This document shows positions 44,930-54,899 of a stretch of 64,000 nucleotides of DNA, in pieces. The DNA comes from Dastarcus helophoroides (Eukaryota; Arthropoda; Insecta; Coleoptera; Bothrideridae), in the NCBI GenBank assembly GCA_028583605.1, contig CM053337.1:14144269-14208268 (forward strand), read 5' to 3'. Every line of letters starts with the position of its first letter. Position 1 is the first letter of the stretch. The notes under the pieces are model-generated. The model was not told where the DNA came from, ran no database searches, and worked only from the letters and a program-made list of their open reading frames with translations. The translations under genes and the position numbers were made by a program.

Positions 44930-47900
44930 CAGAGAAGAAAAAGAAGAAAAAAGAAGAGAAGAGGCAGATGAAGAGTACGGGGAAGAGGAAGAAGAAGAGG
45001 AAGAGGAAGAGGAGGACGAGGAGGAGGAGGAAGAGGAAGAGAAGAGGAAGAGGAAGAGGAAGAGGAGGAGGAGGAGGAGAAGAGGAGAGGGAGAGGAAAA
45101 GGAAGAAGAAGAGGAAGAGGAAGAGCAAGATAACAGGAAGAGGAAGAGGAAGAGAAGAGGAAGAGGAAGAGGAAGAGGAAGAGGAAGAAGATTAAGAAGA
45201 GGAGCTGGAGGAGGAAGAAGAAAAGGAAGAGGAAGTGAGAGAGGAAGAGAAAGAGGATTGGGTAGAGGAAGAGAAGAAGAAAGAGGAAGAGGAGAAGAAA
45301 GAGGTCGGCGAAGAGGAGCAGGAAGAGCAAGAGAGAGAGAGGGAGAGGAAAAGGAAGGGGAAGAGATAGAGGAAGAGGAAGAGGAAAAGGAAGAGGAAAA
45401 GGAAAGGAAAGAGGAAAAGGAAAAGAAAGAGGAAGAGGAAAAGAAAGAGGAAGAGGAAGATGCAAAAGGAAGAGAAAGATGTGAAGGGAGAGGAAGATTG
45501 GAAGGAAGAGGAAGATGTGAAGAACGAGAAAGAGGAGAAGAAAGAGGTCGGGGAAGAGAAAGAGGAAAATGTGAAGAAAGAGGAAGAGGAGAATAAAGAG
45601 GTCGGGAAAGAGGAAAAGCAAGATAAAGAGGGAGAGGAAGGAGAAGAAGCAGAGGAAGAGGACGAGGAAGAGGACGAGGAAGAGGAAAAGAAAGAGGAAG
45701 AGGAAGATGCCAAAGGAAGAGAAAGATGTGAAGGGAGGGGAAGATGTGAAGAAAGAGGAAGATGTGAAGAACGAGGAAGAGGAGAAGAAAGAGGTCGGGG
45801 AAGAGAAAGAGGAAGATGTGAAGAAAGAGTAAGAGGAAGAGGAGAAGAAAGAGGTCGGGGAAGAGGAAAAGCAAGAGAAAGAGGAAGAGGAAGGGGAAGA
45901 AACAGAGGAAGAGGACGAGGAAGAGGAAAAGGAAGGGAAAGAGGCAGAGAAAGAGGAAGGGAAAGAGGAAGAGGAAGTAAAAGAGGAAGAGAAAGGGGAA
46001 GAGGAAGATGTGAAAGGAGGAGAGGAATGAGAAGAAGCAGAGGAAGAGGACGGGGAAGAGGAAGAGGAAGAGGAAAAAAGAAGAGGAAGTGAAAGAGAAA
46101 GAGGAAAAAGAAGGGGTAGAGGAAGAGGAGAAGGAATAAGAAGAGGAGAAGAAGCAGCAAGAGAAAACGGGAGAGGAACGGGAAGAGAAAGAGGAAAGGG
46201 AAGAGGAAGAGAAAGAGGAAGATGTAAAAGGAAGAGAAAGATGTAAAGGAAGAGGAAGAGGTGAAGGAAGAGGAAGATGTGAAGGAAGAGGAAGAGCAAA
46301 ACCAAGAGAAAGAGGGAGAGGAAAGGGAAGAGGCAGAGGAAGAGCAAGAGAAAGAGGGAGAAGAAAGGAAAAAGGCAGAGGAAGAGGACAAGAAAGAGGA
46401 AGAGGAAAAAGAAGGGGTAGAGAAAGAGGAGAAGGAAGACGAAAAGGAGAAGAAAGAGGTCGGGGAAGAGCAAGCGGAAGAGCAAGAGAAAGCGGCAGAG
46501 GAAGGGGAATGGAAAGAGGAAGAAGAAAAAGAAAAGGAAGAGGAAGAGAAAGATGCAAAAGGAAGAGGAAGATGTGAAGAAAGAGGAAGAGGAAGATGCG
46601 AAAGAAGAAAAAGACGAAAATGGAAGGGAATAAAAGAGGAAGAAAAAAGAAGAAAAAGGAGAGCAAGAAGAAAGAAAAGAGAATAGAAAGGAAGAAAAGA
46701 GAAAAGAAAAAGAGCAGAGGAAGAAAAAGAAGAAAGGAAAAAGAAAGAGGAAAAGAAAGAGAAATGGGAAGAGAAAGAAAAAGAAAAAGGAAGAAAAAGA
46801 GGGAGATAAAGAGGAAGAGGAAAAAAGAGAAGGGAGAAGGAAGTAAGAGAAAAAAAAGAGAAAAATATATAAAAAAGAAAGAGAAGACTGAGAGAAAGAG
46901 GAAAGGAAAAAGCAAGAGAAGAAAAAGAAAAGAAAAATGAAGAGAAAGAGAAAGAGGAAGATGGCAAGGAAAGAAAAGAGAAGGGAAAGGAAAAGACCAG
47001 AAAAAAGAAAAGATGTAGAGGAAAGGAAGAAAAGAGGGAATAAGAGAATAAAAGAGAAGAGAAGGGAAAAGAAGGAAAAGAGAAGAAGGGGAGAGACAAG
47101 AAGAGAGGAGAGAAGTAAATAGAAGAGAAGGGCACAACAGAGAAGAGAAGGGAAGGGAAGAGAAGAGAAGAGATGAGAAAAGAAGAGAAAGAAGGGAAGA
47201 GAAGAGAAGAGAGAGAAAGACGCGAAGAGGAGAGGAGAGAGAGAAGAGGAGAGGAGAGGGAGAGGAGAGGAGAGGAGAGGAGAGGAGAGGAGAGGAGAGG
47301 AGAGGAGAGGAGAGGAGAGGAGAGGAGAGGAGAGGAGAGGAGAGGAGAGGAGAGGAGAGGAGAGGAGAGGAGAGGAGAGGAGAGGAGAGGAGAGGAGAGG
47401 AGAGGAGAGGAGAGGAGAGGAGAGGAGAGGAGAGGAGAGGAGAGGAGAGGAGAGGAGAGGAGAGGAGAGGAGAGGAGAGGAGAGGAGAGGAGAGGAGAGG
47501 AGAGGAGAGGAGAGGAGAGGAGAGGAGAGGAGAGGAGAGGAGAGGAGAGGAGAGGAGAGGAGAGGAGAGGAGAGGAGAGGAGAGGAGAGGAGAGGAGAGG
47601 AGAGGAGAGGAGAGGAGAGGAGAGGAGAGGAGAGGAGAGGAGAGGAGAGGAGAGGAGAGGAGAGGAGAGGAGAGGAGAGGAGAGGAGAGAGAAGGGAAGG
47701 GAAGGGAAGGAAAGGGAAGGGAAGCGAAGAGAAGAGAAGAGAAGAGAAGAGAAGAAAAGAGAAGAGAAGAAAAGAGAAGAAAAGAGAAGAGAAGAGTAGA
47801 GGCGAGAAGAGAAGAGAAGAGAAGAGAAGAGTAGAGGAGAGAAGGGAAGGGTAGGAAAGGGAAAAGAAGAGAAGAGAAAAGAAGAGAAGGGTAGGGTAGG

Positions 47901-48390
47901 AAAGGGAAAAGAACAGAATAAAAGGAAAGAAACAAGAAGGGAAGGAAAGGAAAGGGGAAGGAAGAAAAAAGAATAAAAGAAAAGAGAAGAAAAAAGAACA
48001 AAAGATAAAATAAGAGAAAGGGAAGAGAAGAGAAAAGAGAGAGAGGGAAAATAAGAGTAGGGAAGGAAAGGGAAAAGAAGAAAAGAGAAGAGAGAAGAAA
48101 AGAAAAGGGAAGAAAAGAGAGGAGAAGAGAAGAAAAGGGAAGAGAAAAGAAAACAAGGGAAGAAAAGAGAGGAGAACAGAAGAAAAGGGAAGAAAAGAAA
48201 AAAGGACAGAATAAAAGAGAGGAGAAGAGAAAAAGGGAAGAAAAGAAGATAGAACAGAAGGAAAGAGAGGAGAAGAGAAGAGACAGGAAAAGAAGAATAG
48301 TAGGGAAAGGAAGGGAAGGATAGAGAAAAGAAGAGAAGAAAAGGGAAAGAAAGGGAAAGCAAGAGAAGAGAAGAAAGGAGTAGAAGCATT
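44930..48390 (+). repeat. Purine-only array 2, inside oxidase 1 intron 1
   Basis: About 3.46 kb of almost pure A/G on the + strand. The left half is 'gaagaggaagaggaag' type with imperfect longer blocks ('aagaaagaggtcggggaaga' recurs near 45300, 45540, 45790 and 46455). The right part changes to GGAGA and then GAAAAG words. It begins about 40 bp from the exon 2 splice acceptor. Confidence 0.95.
47257..47688 (+). repeat. Perfect pentanucleotide run (AGAGG)n
   Basis: About 86 uninterrupted copies of a 5-bp unit (430 bp) inside purine array 2. Such length and purity suggest very recent expansion or an active slippage site. Confidence 0.97.
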
Positions 48391-48399
48391 TTTAAAAAA

Positions 48400-49860
48400 T
48401 GTGAAATTTTGAAGTACTATTTTCAAAATCCAAATTTTTATGTTAATATTTTTGGAAAAAAAAGATCTTTTAAAAAAGACAAATTTTTCAAAAAGGCAAA
48501 TTTTTAACGAAAACATCGAAATCTTGAAGAATTCAAAGTTTTTCAATTTTAAGAGAGACAAAATTTTTTAGATTAAAATTTTAAGAGATCGAAATTTTTA
48601 AAAAAAGAAAAATTTCTAAAAAAAGAAGTAAAAAGTTAAGAAAGTGGAAATATTCGAAAAATCAATTTTTCAAATTTCAAGAAAGTGCAGATTTTTCAGA
48701 AAAATCAAAATTTTGAAAAAAGTCGAAAACCTCAAAAAATCAAAAATTTCTAGAAAAAAAAGGTTTTTTCGAAAAAATTAACTTTCCAAAAAGTCAGAGC
48801 TTTCGAAAGTCAAAATTTTGAAAAGAAACATTGAAATTAACAAAAAGGGAAGAATTTTCAAAAATTAACCTTTCTAAAAAACTTGAACTTTTCGGTAAAT
48901 TTTACATCTTTCTGCAACTCAAAATTTTAAAGAGTTGAATATTTATAAAAATAAAAATTTTGAAAAGATCTAATTTTTAAAAATAAGAATATTTAAGAGT
49001 TAGATAATTAGAAAATTAGACCATTAAAAATGAGCAAAATTTAAAAAAGTTAAAGGTTTCAAAAAGATTAAATTTTTCACTAAAGTCGACATTATAAAAT
49101 AAAATCGATTTTTTATAAAACATTTTTCAAAAAGTTTAAATTTTGAAAAAAGTCCTCAATTCAGAAAGTAAAAATTTTTAAAATAGCTCAAAAGTTTAGG
49201 AAAGGATCGAAATATTTAAAAGATGTTTAAAAAGGTGAAAGTTGCCAAAGCGGAAATTTAAAAATCATGAAACTTTCAACAAATCGAAATACACAAGAAA
49301 GTCGAAACTTTCAAAACTGGTTAAATTTTTCACTAAAGTCGACGTTAATAAAAAAAATCGATTTTTCATAAACCACATTTTTCAAAAAAGTTTAAATTTT
49401 GGGAAAAGACGAAATTGGGAAAGTCAAAATTTTCAAAATAAACAAAATTTTGGAAAAAGATCAAAAATTTTAAAAAGGTGAAAATTGAAAAAAGCGAAAA
49501 TTGAAAAAAGCGAAAATATAAAAATCTCGAAACCCACAATAAATCGGAATTTACGGGAAAGTCGAAATTTTCAAAAAAGTCACATTTGCAAAAGGCGTTT
49601 GGCAAAAGAAGTCGAAATGTTTAAGAATGCTGAAATTTTGATAGAGGCGAAATTTACAAAAAAAAAGTCGCTTAAACCTAGTCAATATTGTTAAAAAAAA
49701 ACTGGATTAAAAAAAATCTGCATTAAAAAAGAATTGAAATTTCCAACGAGGAAACCAAAACATTTTTTAAAAATTCAAAATTTTCAAAAAATCAAAATTT
49801 AGAAATTCAAAATTTTGAATAAATGGTCAAGAGTTCCAAAATGGTGGGAGTTTTGAAAAA
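48400..49860. repeat. Degenerate A-rich satellite-like sequence
   Basis: Diverged 'aaaatttcgaaaaaagtc' lines fill the remainder of oxidase 1 intron 1. 'ttcactaaagtcgac' recurs at about 49076 and 49328 with the same following sequence, a ~255-bp repetition. No gene seen. Confidence 0.7.
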
Positions 49861-50006
49861 AGGTTGAGATTTCTAAATTTGCCTTGGCGAGAAAAGTTGC
49901 CCACCCCTAATTTACCTGATGCTCCGCCACCGATGATGACGACTTTGTGGGCAAAGCCATAATTTAGAACAAGGGCGTAAGTTGCCAGAATTGTTATTAT
50001 CGCCAT

Positions 50007-50226
50007 CTTGCTTTGTCTAAAAGTACATCCACTTACAAAATACAGTTTATTCAATAATTAGTGAACGCTTACATAACTTGGACTGGAATGATATTTGTAT
50101 CTTATTATGAATCAAGGGGTTATCACTAATTAATTAATCATTCATGTTTACAAATAACTAAGATAATGCTGACTGTATATAACAAATCGAATTTTGTAAC
50201 TCGATGGCAAATTTTAGATCTTCAAA
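50007..50226. promoter_or_regulatory. Bidirectional promoter of the two polyamine oxidases
   Basis: The two ATGs lie 220 bp apart and point outward, so both promoters should be here. The stretch is free of the arrays that surround it. I see no certain TATA box. Confidence 0.65.
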
Positions 50227-52322
50227 ATGTTAACTATTTTAATCGCCGCCAGTGCTTTGGTTTTAAATTATGTCTCGGCTCACAAAATCATCATCATCGG
50301 GGGTGGAGCGTCAGGTAAGTGCTGATAACACCACTTTTTTTCTATTTTAAATATATAGGTTGTCCAACACTCCGGAATATTCTAAATAACAACACTCTGG
50401 AATATTGTAAATAACGAGAAAAACTACGAAATGTATTTCTTTCTAAAAATTGGGGCGTCTTAATAACAGTTTCCTTTGAAATTTGAAGCGTATTAACCAC
50501 ACACTTTCTGATTATTTTAAATGATACATTTCGAATATTTTTCAATATTCGAATAGTCTCTCAAAAAACAAGTTGAAGGATATGGTATTGTTACGTGTTA
50601 AAGTTTCGATTGTAAGATATCGCGAATTTAAACACTTTATTTCGACAAAGAAACAGAATATAATACAGCAACGAATGATTACTAAATATCGAATGTCCGA
50701 ATACTGAATGAATCACAAAAGGGGAGCGCGTATATTTATATCCGTTACTTGCTCCGGAAGTTTCCATGTGTAGTATGTTTTGGACGTCTAGACACCTGCA
50801 CAAGCGTCAGTTCGCGATAACTCTAACCACACGCTATGCTCGATTCGTTACACCAAGTATTGTTCCAGGTATGGCCGCCGCCTCAAAGCTATGCGAAGGT
50901 GGAATCCACGATCTGTTGGTAGTGGAGGCCCAGGACCGATTAGGCGGCCGCATACACAGCGTAACAGTGGGCGATGCCAAAGTCGATTTGGGCGCCGAAT
51001 TCATCCACGGCGAAAAAAACAACATCGTATACGAAACCTTCAAGGATAAAATTCACCACACACTTAATAATACTCAATGGCCCTTCGTCTACTCAACCGG
51101 TGAAAACCTCGATGCTGAACTAAACAAAGATCTGATTAAACTCCTCAATTCGATTTGGACGCTTACGAATTTGGACAACGATCAACTTACGTTGGGCTCT
51201 TATTTTATCCAGCAATACAACGAGACCATTTTGAACAAATACAAGAATAAACCCAAGGTGTTCCAACAGGCGGTTGATGCTCTAAAAACCTGCGAACTAG
51301 CTCTGAATTCGTTAGATTCGTCCTTCTCTTGGTTCGATGTCGCCGCCGATGGACCTTACGAGGACAACGAAGGCGATAAAACCATGGATTGGAACGGCAA
51401 AGGCTACGTAACCGTGATCGATCATTTTAAGCATCACTTGATGCATCCGGATAATCAAATCAGTCTAAATAAGCAAATCACCAAGGTTAAATGGGACGAC
51501 CCCCAAGGGGTAAAACTCGAGGCGAAGGATGGCACCACGTTCGTCGCCGACCACGTCATATTTACCCCTTCGTTGGGATTCTTAAAGGCTAATTACGAAA
51601 CTTTGTTCGATCCGCCTTTGCCTAAAACGAAGATAGAAGCTATCAAAAGTTTGGGGTATGGCGCAATCATGAAGTTAATTTTGCAGTTTCCCACAAAATG
51701 GTGGAAAAATGAGGATGACAGACCCGCGTTTGTTTGGACGGAAGCTGATTTGAAAAATATAAACACTTTGTATCCTCAGGGGGTGTTAAAGGTGAGATGG
51801 TGTCGGTTGGCAACAATTTTGTTTTTTGACGTGTTTTAGAGTGGGGAATCATGGCTACCGTATTTCATTGGTTGGGTTGAAGCACCAGCCAATCCTAGCG
51901 TTATGATCGGGTGGTTTAGCGGTAAAATTGTCCCAGAGATTGAAAAATTATCAGATAAAGAACTCCAAGATGGAAGTCATGTTTATTATAAAGCATTTCT
52001 TCAAGAACAAGTATAAGGATATCCCAGATCCAATCAAATCGTTACAGTAAGATTGCAACAGTTCGTAGATGATGTTCGTTATAATTTTTTTTCTAGTTCA
52101 ACTTGGTATAATAACTCATTCTTTAGAGGAACCTATTCTTATGATACGTTGGAATCTAATAAAATAAAAGGACATGAAATTTTGAGTGAACCTCTGATGA
52201 ATTCGACAGGTTCAGCAGTTCTCTTATTTGCAGGCGAAGCTACAAGTCATCACCAGTACTCTACAGTGCATGGAGCTATCGGTACTGGTTATAGGGAGGC
52301 AAAGAAACTTTTAAAAAAGTAA
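50227..52322 (+). CDS. Flavin polyamine (spermine-type) oxidase 2, one frameshift
   Basis: Predicted secreted FAD amine oxidase of polyamine catabolism, about 480 aa. Exons: 50227-50314, 50869-51791, 51840-52046 and 52097-52322. A leader (MLTILIAASALVLNYVSAHK) is followed by IIIIGGGASG split by intron 1, GGRIHSV, the central VTVIDHFKHHL region, and FAGEATSHHQYSTVHGA near the C-terminus. Exon 3 is 207 nt where phase and the paralogue (206 nt) demand 206: one extra base lies at about 51972-51977 (GGAAG against GGAA). Read as given, translation ends at a TAA in exon 3 before the last FAD-binding exon. Either a fresh null allele or a sequence error. Exon 2 is fully open (307 complete codons). AATAAA overlaps the stop region (52322-52327). 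Confidence 0.88.
50589..50852 (-). mobile_element. Short solo LTR in oxidase 2 intron 1
   Basis: Read on the minus strand it starts TGTAACGAAT, has a 'gatataaatata' box, then AATAAAGTGTTTA, and ends CACGTAACA. The end matches the LTRs at 28398-29670 and 17048-17351. The right end abuts the splice acceptor of exon 2, and 'cgttacac' next to the acceptor is shared with oxidase 1, so insertion may predate the gene duplication. It is antisense to the gene. Confidence 0.65.
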
Positions 52323-52610
52323 ATAAAATTTGTTGACTAGATACTTGCTGTTTATTTTTACAATGACATAATCCCGTAGCCTATTTTATTATTGGATTGT
52401 CATAATAGAGATGACAGAGATTTTTTACATCGCCATCTTATTTCCTTTCCTGTGGCGCTAGCTCCCGTCTTTTACTTTGTATCTTTGTTTTTCGTTTTAT
52501 CTCTCTTTCTCCCTCGTAATTTTCTCTCCTGTCTCACTCTCCTTATCCCCCCCTGGTCCCCGTCTCACGCTTACACATCACCATCCCGCACTTTCTTCAC
52601 AATTCAAATT

Positions 52611-52805
52611 CTCTCTCTCTCTCTCTCTCTCATTCTCTCTATCTCCCTCTCCCCCCCCCCCCTCTCCCCCTCTCCCTCTCCCCCCTCTCCCCCCCTCTCT
52701 TTCTCTCTCCCTGCCCCTCTCTTTCTCCCCCTCTCCCTCTCCCTCTCCCCCTCCCCCTCTCCCTCTCTCTCTCTCCCCCTCTCCCTCTCTCCCTCACTCT
52801 CCTTC
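52611..52805 (+). repeat. CT/CCT-rich microsatellite
   Basis: About 195 bp of 'ctctctccctctcccc' words, 0.3 kb past the oxidase 2 stop. Confidence 0.95.
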
Positions 52806-53069
52806 TACTCACAACGGTTTATGACCCGCAATTGCAAGAAAATGATAGAATTTCTCATTTAGTTAGGAAAAACGACTTTTTGAAAAGCTCGAATTTAAGC
52901 TGGAAGTCAACATTTCAACGTTATTTTGACTTTTTTTCTAATCTCAACCTTTTTCTCAAAGTTGCGGTTTGATCTCGAAGTATTTTTTTCGAAATTATGA
53001 CTTCAAACCCAAAATGTTGACATTTTATGGATTTATTGAGATTATTTGGAACTTCGATGTAAATATTTA

Positions 53070-54890
53070 AATAGAGAGAAGAGAAATAAAGAGAAGAAAA
53101 AAGAAGGGAAGGAAAGAAAAGAGAAGGGAAAAGGAAGGGAAAAAGGAAGAGGAAGGGGAGGGGAGAAGAAGAAGAGGAAGAGGAAGAGGAAAAGGCAGAG
53201 GAAGAGGAAGAGGAAGAGGAAAAGGAAGAGGAAGAGGAAGAGGAAGAGGAAGAGGAAGAGGAAGAGGAAGAGGAAGAGGAAGAGGAAGAGGAAGAGGAAG
53301 AGGAAGAGGAAGATGAAGAGGAAGAGGAAGAGGAAGAGGAAGAGGAAGAGGAAGAGGAAGAGGAGGAGGAAGAGGAAGAGGAAGAGGAAGAGGAAGAGGA
53401 AGAGGAAGAGGAAGAGGAAGAGGAAGAGGAAGAGGAAGAGGAAGAGGAAGAGGAAGAGGAAGAGGAAGAGGAAGAGGAAGAGGAAGAGAAATGTAGAGAA
53501 AAGAAGGGATGAGAAGAGAAGGGAAGAGAAGGAGAGAGAAGGGAAATAAAGAGAAGAAAAAGAAGGGAAGGAAAGAAAAGAGAAGAGAAAGAGGAAGATG
53601 AAGAGGAAGGGGAAAAGGAAGGGGAAGGGAGAAGAGGAAGAGGAAGAGGAAGAGGAAGAGGAAGAGGAAGAGAAAGAGGAAGAGAAAGAGAAAGAGAAAG
53701 AGAAAGAGAAAGAGAAAAAGGAAGAGGAAGAGGAAGAGAAAGAGGAGGAAGAAGAAGAAGGAGAAGAAGAGGAAGGGGAAAAGGAAGAGGAAGAGAAAGA
53801 GGAAGAGAAATGTAGAGAAAAGAAGGGATGGGAAGAGAAGGGGAGAGAAGGAAAGGAAATAGAAGAGAAGATAGGAGAAAAGATGAGGAAAAGGAAGAGA
53901 AAAAAGGAACAGAATGAGAAGAGAAGAGAAGAGAAAAGAAGAAAATATAAGAAGAGAAGAAAAGAAAAGAGGAAAGGAGAGGAGAGGAGATGAGAGGAGA
54001 GAATGGAAGGGAGGGGGAGGGGAAGGGAAGGGAAGAGAAGAGAAGAGAAAAGAAGAGAAAGAAGAGAAGAGAAGAGAAGAGAAGAGAAAAGAAGAGAAAG
54101 AAGAGAAGAGAAGAGAAGAGAAGAGAAAAGAAGAGAAGAGAAGAGAAGAGAAGAGAAGAGAAGAGAAGAGAAGAGAAGAGAAGAGAAGAGAAGAGAAGAG
54201 AAAGAGAAGAGAAGAGAAGAGAAGAGAAGAGAAGAGAAGAGAAGAGAAGAGAAGAGAAGAGAACAGAACAGAACAGAAGAGCAGAGGAGAGAAGAGAAGA
54301 GAAGAGAAGGGAAGAGAAGAGAGGAGAAGAGAAGAGAAGAGAAGAGAAGAGAAGAGAAGAAAGAAAAGAGAGAAGAGAAGGGCAGTGTAAGGAAGAGAAA
54401 AGAAGGAAAAAGAAGAGAAGGAAAGGAAAGGTAAAGGGAAGAGAAGATAAGAGAAGGGAAGAGTAGAGAAGAAAGGGGAAGAGTAGAGAAGAAAAGAGAA
54501 GAGAAGAGAAAGAAAACGAAGGAAAGGGAAGGAAAGACAAGGGAAGAGAAGGGAAGGGGAAGAGAATAAAAGATAAGAGAAGAGAAGAGAAAAGGAAAGA
54601 AGATACTGGAAGAGATGAGAAGAGAAAGAAAAAGAAAGAGAAGGAAAGGGGAAGAGAAGAGAAAAGAAGAGGAGGGAAAGAAAAGGAAGGGGAAGCGAAG
54701 AGAAAAGAAGGGGAGGGAAAGAAAAGGAAGGGAAGAAAAAACAAGAGGAGAAAAGAAAAAAGAAGGGAAGGGTTGGGAAGGGAATAAAAGAGAAGGGAAG
54801 AGTAAAGAAGAGAGTGGGAAAGCAGAGAAGAAAAGGGATAAAATGAGAAGGAGAAGGGAGGGAAAGGAAAGCGAAGGAAAATCAGAACTC
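53070..54890 (+). repeat. Purine-only array 3 (1.8 kb)
   Basis: A/G-only sequence on the + strand. It contains a nearly perfect (GGAAGA)n hexanucleotide run at about 53170-53490 and perfect 'gagaa' pentamers at about 54120-54270. It is the third such array within 17 kb and all three are purine-rich on the same strand. Confidence 0.95.
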
Positions 54891-54899
54891 GTAAAATTT

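Larger units (their letters stand above)
43426..50006 (-). pseudogene. Flavin polyamine (spermine-type) oxidase 1, frameshifted
   Basis: FAD-dependent amine oxidase that would oxidise spermine or acetylated polyamines, releasing H2O2. Exons: 50006-49916, 44878-43956, 43908-43703 and 43651-43426, the same four-exon plan and phases as its neighbour. A secretory leader (MAIITILATYALVLNYGFAH) precedes the Rossmann motif VVIIGGGASG, followed by the GGRIHSV motif and the C-terminal FAD motif VLFAGEATSH with YSTVHGA. Against the paralogue, exon 2 has three single-base insertions, near 44591-44610, 44135-44152 and 44080-44100. The first two bring in stops within a few codons; together they restore frame before exon 3. 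Intron 1 is 5 kb and is mostly purine array. Probably a young pseudogene, but assembly indels cannot be excluded. Confidence 0.88.

Noticed and set aside
44804..48561. Minus-strand frames of 1065 and 1233 codons made of Ser, Leu, Phe and Pro
   Set aside because: They are the pyrimidine strand of the purine array; three frames are open simultaneously and composition is limited to CT codons.
53046..54466. Plus-strand Lys/Arg/Glu frames resembling nucleolar acidic-basic proteins
   Set aside because: Purine-only DNA necessarily encodes Lys, Arg, Glu and Gly; several frames overlap.
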